Assembly: GCF_018596315.1 (NCBI RefSeq)
Contig: NZ_JAHEAG010000051.1
Coordinates: 1-32,290, forward strand
From: Bradyrhizobium sp. SRL28
GTDB taxonomy: Bacteria; Pseudomonadota; Alphaproteobacteria; Rhizobiales; Xanthobacteraceae
Direction: 5' to 3'
DNA: 32,290 nucleotides
Part shown: in pieces, positions 27,905 to 32,290 of the stretch
Layout of the letters: each line of letters starts with the position of its first letter
Position numbering within the stretch: position 1 is the first letter of the stretch
The notes under the pieces: generated by a model
Seen by the model: only the letters and a program-made list of their open reading frames with translations
The model's database searches: none
What the model was told of the DNA's origin: nothing
Made by a program: the position numbers and the translations under genes

Positions 27905-28941
27905 CTAGCCTCTTAGCTCCTTGGTCATCCTCTCTCCGAGCGCTCCGCCTTGCTCCATGAAGGCCCTCCAGTCGATCGGCCTCTTCAATGCCGCCCGCTC
28001 CCGAGAATTGATAAGGACGTCCGCCGCGAGATCGCCGAGCGCCACATCAGTGGTGGGCCCGTAGCGGAGCGCTTTCGGGACGGCGAGCATGCCTTGATCG
28101 GAAAGAAGCTGATTGATGTAGGCTAGTGCAGCCTCCTTGTTGCGACATCCTCGCACGAGGTTCGTGTAAGAAGTGACGGCGTAAATGCCCTCTCGCGCGA
28201 CAACCGTTTCCAATGGCGTTCCCGATTTCCGCGCCTCATAGGCCCGACCATCCCACAACGTACCTGCCTGCGCCTCACCATGTGTAAAGGCCTGGAGTTG
28301 GGAGGTGTCGCGACAATGTTGTCCTTTGCTGCGGCGATTATTTTGAAAGCTGGATCCATATTCGCCAACGACCCGCCATTGCCTTCGGCAAGAGCAAGCA
28401 AGACCATCCACCCCGTATAGTTATTGGCGGGCATGGTCGAAACCTTCCCCTTCAAGTCGGGCCGAGCGATGTCCGAAAAGGAGGTCAGCGGCGGCTTAAC
28501 CGTATTCGAGTTGTAGACGGGCACGATCGACGCAACGCTAAATGGCGCACCGTAGTCGCCGAATTCACGAAAACCTGGAAGGACACGCGAAAGATTGGGA
28601 GCATCTGAAGCGACGAAGGTCTCCAATATGCCTCCCGCAATGGCCTGAGGTATGAGCGGGCTATCCGCCATCAAAAGATCAATGTGCGGGTTGCTTTTAT
28701 TGGAAAGAAGCTTCGCTATGTCGGCAGAAGGGCTCGAGGGGATATATTCGATCTTGAGGCCGGTGCTTTCTTCAAGAGGCTTCGCCACGCCCTCAATGAG
28801 AGCCTTATCGTAGGTGCCTCCGTAGCCATTGATCCGAAGCGTCACTCCGGAAAACTTCTTCTGCTGAGCGTGCACTGCTGGCGCTGCCACCGCCGCAAGA
28901 GCCGAGGCGGCACCTAGTGCAAGAAAGTCTCGTCTTCTCAT
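27905..28941 (-). pseudogene. ABC transporter solute-binding protein, PotD-like, one frameshift
   Basis: Periplasmic binding protein (family 1, spermidine/putrescine PotD-like) of about 345 residues if one frameshift is repaired. The first frame from ATG 28941 has a Tat-type signal (RRRDFLALGAASALAAVAA, probable cut after VHA), then LRINGYGGTYDKAL, LLSNKSNPHIDLLMADSP and GFREFGDYGAPFSVASIVPVYN. At about 28310 one base is lost or gained, and the other frame continues with LQAFTHGEAQAGTLWDGRAY, AVTSYTNLVRGCRNKEAALAYINQLLS and ends ERMTKELRG at 27905. A single indel in an otherwise clean gene could also be a sequencing error. Strong ribosome site AGGAGGAG just upstream. The substrate may be a polyamine-like or other small charged compound, linked to the M24 enzyme downstream. 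Confidence 0.85.
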
Positions 28942-29010
28942 GAACTCCTCCTATGCAATTCCTGGTTTGCGAAGGCTCGGCGTGATGGTTGGGCAAATCC
29001 GCCCCACACG

Positions 29011-29650
29011 TCATTGAACTGGAGGCACAAAACGGAGGCCTGCTGGGTCAATAGCGACGTCGATCTGCTCCCCAGGCTTGGGCTTTTGGCCAACGGGAAA
29101 CTGGGTATCCATGACCAGTTTGGAGCCCTCAAGGCGAAGCTGGAGTCGGGTAAGAGCACCGTGATAGTCACTCGCCTCGATCGTCGCCCGGTGAGCGGGC
29201 ACTCCCGGCATCTCGTGCGCCTTCTTTACATTCTCTGGCCTGATAACGGCGGTAGCCCTTCCTGCCTGGGCGGAAGCTGGCAGCTAACCCGTCATCGGTT
29301 CTAAACTTGCCTTCGTCGAGAATCTGCCCCTCCAAGAGAGAGCATTGTCCGATGAACTCAGCGACGAACCGCGTCGCCGGAGCATCGTAGACCTCCTCCG
29401 GGCTACCTATCTGCTCCACCGCGCCCTTGTTCATGACGACAATACGGTCGGCGAGCGTGAGGGCCTCGTCTTGATCGTGGGTCACAAAGAGCGTGGTCAT
29501 TTCCAGACTGCAGATCAGACTATACAGGTCCTCACGAAGACGTACGCGAAGTTGTGCATCAAGGTTGGAGAAGGGTTCATCGAGAAGGAGCACTGTCGGC
29601 TGAAGGGCAAGCGCTCGGGCAAGCGCGACGCGTTGAGAGGTTGACATTTC
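29011..29650 (-). pseudogene. ABC transporter ATP-binding protein, PotA-like, 5'-deleted and frameshifted
   Basis: Only the 3' part of the ATPase gene survives. It begins in the middle of the signature region (MSTSQRVALARALALQP; the LSGGQ is damaged). It retains Walker B (VLLLDEPFSNLDA) and the H-loop (LFVTHDQDEAL), and then passes into the C-terminal TOBE-type domain (FIGQCSLLEGQILDEG), with a frameshift near 29265 and an ending GLRFVPPVQ at 29011. Walker A, the Q-loop and about 140 N-terminal residues are gone: the gene starts directly at the break in the upstream permease gene. It cannot bind ATP, so the transporter cannot be energised by this subunit. Confidence 0.88.
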
Positions 29651-30246
29651 CTAAGGATGTGACGAATGCGAACACGCCAGCGGAAATTATGCCCGGTGCA
29701 AGCAGCGGGATTGTTATTGTTCTCAGAACCGTCGCTGGCGTTGCCCGCAAGCTCATTGCGGCCTGTTCGAGATTCCGATCGAATCATACTGGCCGACAGC
29801 GTGCGGACGACATAGGGGAGCATCACGACCACATGTCCGATGAGTAGGCCAAGGAAAGTTTCACTTAGGCCGATCCAGACTTGCAGCTGCATCAGCCCAA
29901 GGCCCAAGACCACTGCTGGGATCAACAGCGGAGAAAGGATAAAACCTCGTATGAGCTCTTGACCCGAGAAGTTGTGCCGTTCGATTGCAAAGGCTGCTGC
30001 GAAGCCGATCAGAAGGGATAGGACTGTCGCAAGCGCAGCCACTTTCAGACTTAGAGTCAGCGAGTCGATGAAGAGTGAGCTCTCCCAAAACGCGTAGTAC
30101 CAACGCAAGGAGAAGCCCCTCGGCGGGAACCGCATCGCGTCCCCCGATGAAAAGGAAGTCGCGACTACGATAACGCCGGGAAGTATGAGCGTAAGATACA
30201 CGAGCGCACGAACTAGCTTGCCTACCCCAGCCAGTATTCTGTCCAT
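29645..30246 (-). pseudogene. ABC transporter permease, PotC-like, frameshifted and 3'-deleted
   Basis: Inner-membrane permease of the PotC type. From ATG 30246 (GGTGA about 5 bases upstream; an alternative ATG at 30261 overlaps the previous gene) it shows a first helix (LVYLTLILPGVIVVATSF), SLRWYYAFWESSLFIDSLTLSLK, and three more helices to VVMLPYVVRTLSASMIR. A frameshift near 29795 leads into the continuing frame with LEQAAMSLRATPATVLRTI, the cytoplasmic EAA loop that contacts the ATPase, and then PLLAPGIISAGVFAFVTSLGN. It stops there because a deletion joins it to the ATPase gene. The last two helices or so are missing. Confidence 0.85.
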
Positions 30247-30250
30247 ATTT

Positions 30251-31132
30251 TCACCGAACATGGAGGTCTCTCGTGAGCGGACGAATGATGGTCGCGTTTA
30301 GGGCCGCCATAAGTCCGAACCCTACAGCGAGCAGAATGAAGGCCATCGCGGCGCCAAATGGCCAATTCGATGTCGTCAGGATTTGATCATAAATAAATCC
30401 ACCAACCATTTGGGCACGTGGCCCGCCAACCAGCCGCGGAGTCACAAATGCAGAAACGGCCATTACGAAAATCAGAGACAATCCTGCCAGGATGCCTGGT
30501 GTTGAGAGAGGAATTATTACTTTTATGAATGTTCGCACGCGATTTGCACGCAGACTCGTCGAAGCCTGCTCAAGAACAGGATCTATTTGCATGACAACAT
30601 TCATCACAGAAAGGATCATGAATGGCAAAAATTGCTGAATTAGAACGATTACAACTGCAGTACGATTGAATAGTAGCTGCTGCGGACTAGACACGATCCC
30701 CAGCCACAAAAGAATATTATTGACCAAGCCTTGCCGACCCAACAGCACTAGCCATCCAAATACAACCACTACTAGACTCAATGTCAAAGGTACGATCACC
30801 ATTAGCACGCGTAGCCGACGTTTAGCTGGTGGGTGGCGGGCGAGGGAATAGCCAACAAGAAAACCAAGAACCAAGCATCCAAGGCAAACAATCAGCGCGT
30901 AGGTCACTGTCTCCCCAAGCACCGACAAGTACAGCGAGTTCCCAAAGAACTTCACGTACTGATCGAGCGAGTAACCTTCTGCTCCGATGGTCGTGCTGCC
31001 AGCATAGAAGCTTATCCGCAGGACGATGCCGACTGGGATCAACAGAAAAATAATAAGGGTAAAGAGCGCCGGCACCAGGAGCAGCAACCAGTATTTTTTC
31101 TCACCTTCCGACTCAGCCGTGGACGAATTCAT
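30251..31132 (-). CDS. ABC transporter permease, PotB-like
   Basis: 293 residues from ATG 31132. A GTG-initiated extension to 31165 is open but the ATG gives a better N-terminus and has GGGGA upstream. Six membrane segments of the PotB/spermidine-type family: YWLLLLVPALFTLIIFLLIPVG, then TYALIVCLGCLVLGFLVGYSLA, LMVIVPLTLSLVVVVFGWLVLL, VVIVLIQQFLPFMILSVMNVV, LAGLSLIFVMAVSAFVTPRLV and FGAAMAFILLAVGFGLMA. The EAA-type loop (LEQASTSLRANRVRTFIKV) that binds the ATPase is intact. First gene of the operon; its stop overlaps or nearly touches the next permease start. The protein looks complete but its partners are broken, so it is probably not functional as a transporter unless complemented elsewhere. 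Confidence 0.9.
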   Translation of the reverse strand: MNSSTAESEGEKKYWLLLLVPALFTLIIFLLIPVGIVLRISFYAGSTTIGAEGYSLDQYVKFFGNSLYLSVLGETVTYALIVCLGCLVLGFLVGYSLARHPPAKRRLRVLMVIVPLTLSLVVVVFGWLVLLGRQGLVNNILLWLGIVSSPQQLLFNRTAVVIVLIQQFLPFMILSVMNVVMQIDPVLEQASTSLRANRVRTFIKVIIPLSTPGILAGLSLIFVMAVSAFVTPRLVGGPRAQMVGGFIYDQILTTSNWPFGAAMAFILLAVGFGLMAALNATIIRPLTRDLHVR

Positions 31133-31407
31133 CCCGATTCCCCGGAGGAAGTTGTTGCACCCCACGCTTATCCGTCGTCCCCTGCACTCAAGCGAGCACT
31201 AAACAGGACACGCGCGCTCCTTGGAGGCTATAGTCACCAATCCCCGCGTCACCATGGTTAGAGGTTAACGGCAAGGGGCGATGTAAAAGGCGTAAAATTG
31301 CGGAACACGGCGCAGAATTTCTGCGCATATTTTAGCAACACGCTGCAATTAAGCTCAAATCGCGGTCTGCGCGGAAGCTCCGAAAGCTTAGCACGTCTGC
31401 GTTAGCG

Positions 31408-31695
31408 CTACTCCGCCCGCCAGCCCGATGCGAAGCTTCCCGGTAGCAAAAGAAGCATTGGCGTAATGGCAGCGAGCGATCTTTTCGGCGGCCCCTGCTC
31501 AGCCCGAAGGTACCAACCTTTTTGACGCGTCGCACACCACCGTGGGTGCCTGCGACCGAAGTGTTCACGCGCTGCTTCCCAGTTGCGAACCAGATCGGCG
31601 AATTCATTTACAATTTCTGGCTCGGTAATACCCTTCGCCGCGCTGCGCACAAGAACGCCCATGCCCTCGGTTACGTCGAGCTCTAGTTGCATCAT
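31408..31695 (-). CDS. Hypothetical small protein, possibly a relic
   Basis: 95-codon frame whose first half (MQLELDVTEGMGVLVRSAA and KGITEPEIVNEFADLVRNW) looks like a genuine acidic helical protein, while the second half loses that character. No family recognised and no clear ribosome site. Lies about 280 bases upstream of the permease operon in the same direction; it could be a decayed gene. Confidence 0.3.
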   Translation of the reverse strand: MMQLELDVTEGMGVLVRSAAKGITEPEIVNEFADLVRNWEAAREHFGRRHPRWCATRQKGWYLRAEQGPPKRSLAAITPMLLLLPGSFASGWRAE

Positions 31696-32290
31696 CCGCA
31701 GCTAGCCAAATCCGAGCGCACTATTCCATTGCGAGAGTGTGTTTCATGCGCACTTGTGTGAAACTGTTTGGCACTGAGCGCGGCCAGCCTCGCGCTGCTC
31801 TGGTCGATTCTGCTCACCTTTGCCTTCAGTTAAGGCGAACGCGCCGTGTCGTTTCGCCGTTAGACGCGATACGGCCATGGCTAACGGCATCAAATGCTGT
31901 ATCGGATACACGCATGGGCTAAAGTCTGGGTGGAAGCGAACGCCCTGAGCGAGCCCCCCTCATCAACGTGAATCACTGGAGCCGAAAACCGCAACCGGTA
32001 CGGCGCACTCAGCAGCAATAGAAAAAGCGCCCTACCGGTTTCGTAGCTGGCGGCGGTTCGGCTGCTTCTTGAACCCGTCATGATCAGCGTGCCTTCGGTC
32101 GTGCAGACGGACCATAGCCAGTTATGTCCTCGCCGCTTTAGGAAAACCTCAAAGACAAAGGAAATCGATCAGACATAAACAAGACTGCAGGCCATTTCCG
32201 AAGATCGGGGTTTTCCCTCCTTAGATCTCCAGGGCTACTTTCAAGCGAGCTCTCTCCAACCGACGCCTGAGCACAGTAAGCCTACTAGAC
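31696..32290. other. Gene-free end of the window
   Basis: No gene, RNA or mobile element recognised in the last 600 bases. Confidence 0.4.

Noticed and set aside
27766..32211. Shared 14-base string TTTCCGAAGATCGG near 27768 and 32196
   Set aside because: Too short, seen only twice, and without any associated structure; could be chance.
1..32290. CRISPR arrays, phage genes, toxin-antitoxin pairs, nod boxes, complete tRNA or rRNA genes
   Set aside because: No regularly spaced repeats, no recognisable phage or toxin-antitoxin proteins, no nod-box-like sequence and no complete RNA gene were seen on either strand.

Overview
The window is a moderately GC-rich, gene-poor and heavily decayed stretch. 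It resembles an accessory or symbiosis-type island of an alphaproteobacterial rhizobium, most likely Bradyrhizobium or a close relative. This is inferred from gene styles and insertion-sequence types, not from a marker gene. About half of the sequence carries no intact gene. I recognise eight apparently intact catabolic or redox genes and two intact genes linked to a transporter. Among them are many gene relics and pieces of IS256, IS630 and IS110 elements.

Layout. 1-1.4 kb: an IS256-family transposase with two frameshifts, followed by a strong hairpin. 1.7-5.5 kb (minus): an Asp/Glu-racemase-family protein, an M24 'pita-bread' hydrolase of ectoine-hydrolase/creatinase style, and a mandelate-racemase-subgroup enolase-superfamily enzyme. 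6.9-7.7 kb (minus): acyl-CoA thioesterase II. 9.4-10.2 kb: MATE efflux pseudogene. 11.5-12 kb: IS630 relic. 12.2-13.1 kb (minus): TauD/AtsK-type 2-oxoglutarate dioxygenase. 14.6-15.8 kb (minus): acyl-CoA dehydrogenase. 16.3-16.7 kb (plus): IS630 N-terminal relic. 17.2-19.0 kb (plus): RidA relic, then an intact NtaA/DszA-type flavin monooxygenase. 19.2-21.7 kb: an AMP-binding-enzyme relic, an IS110 relic, and a near-intact IS110 element inserted inside an IS630 transposase gene. 22.6-23.7 kb (plus): an Ldh_2-family malate/L-lactate-type dehydrogenase. 24.3-25.6 kb: alpha/beta-hydrolase relic and the C-terminal part of an enolase. 26.0-26.3 kb: two tRNA 3'-half-like sequences. 26.5-31.1 kb (minus): a PotBCAD-type ABC transporter operon followed by a second M24 hydrolase paralogous to the first.

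Function. The intact genes suggest uptake and breakdown of small organic compounds, possibly N-acylated, amidic or sulfur-containing: M24 hydrolases, racemase, MR-type dehydratase/racemase, 2-oxoglutarate dioxygenase, flavin monooxygenase, dehydrogenase and acyl-CoA enzymes. The transporter that would have fed the second M24 enzyme is broken: its second permease gene is fused by a deletion to the 3' part of the ATPase gene, and there are further frameshifts. Both M24 enzymes look intact but lack most canonical metal ligands of the peptidases, so they are unlikely to be ordinary Xaa-Pro peptidases.

Most interesting points: the paired non-canonical M24 enzymes, one next to an Asp/Glu racemase and the other downstream of a polyamine-type ABC transporter; the two tRNA 3' halves, which mark probable integration-site scars; the nested IS110-in-IS630 insertion, whose boundaries can be read almost to the base; and a branched RNA-like fold between the solute-binding-protein gene and the second M24 gene.
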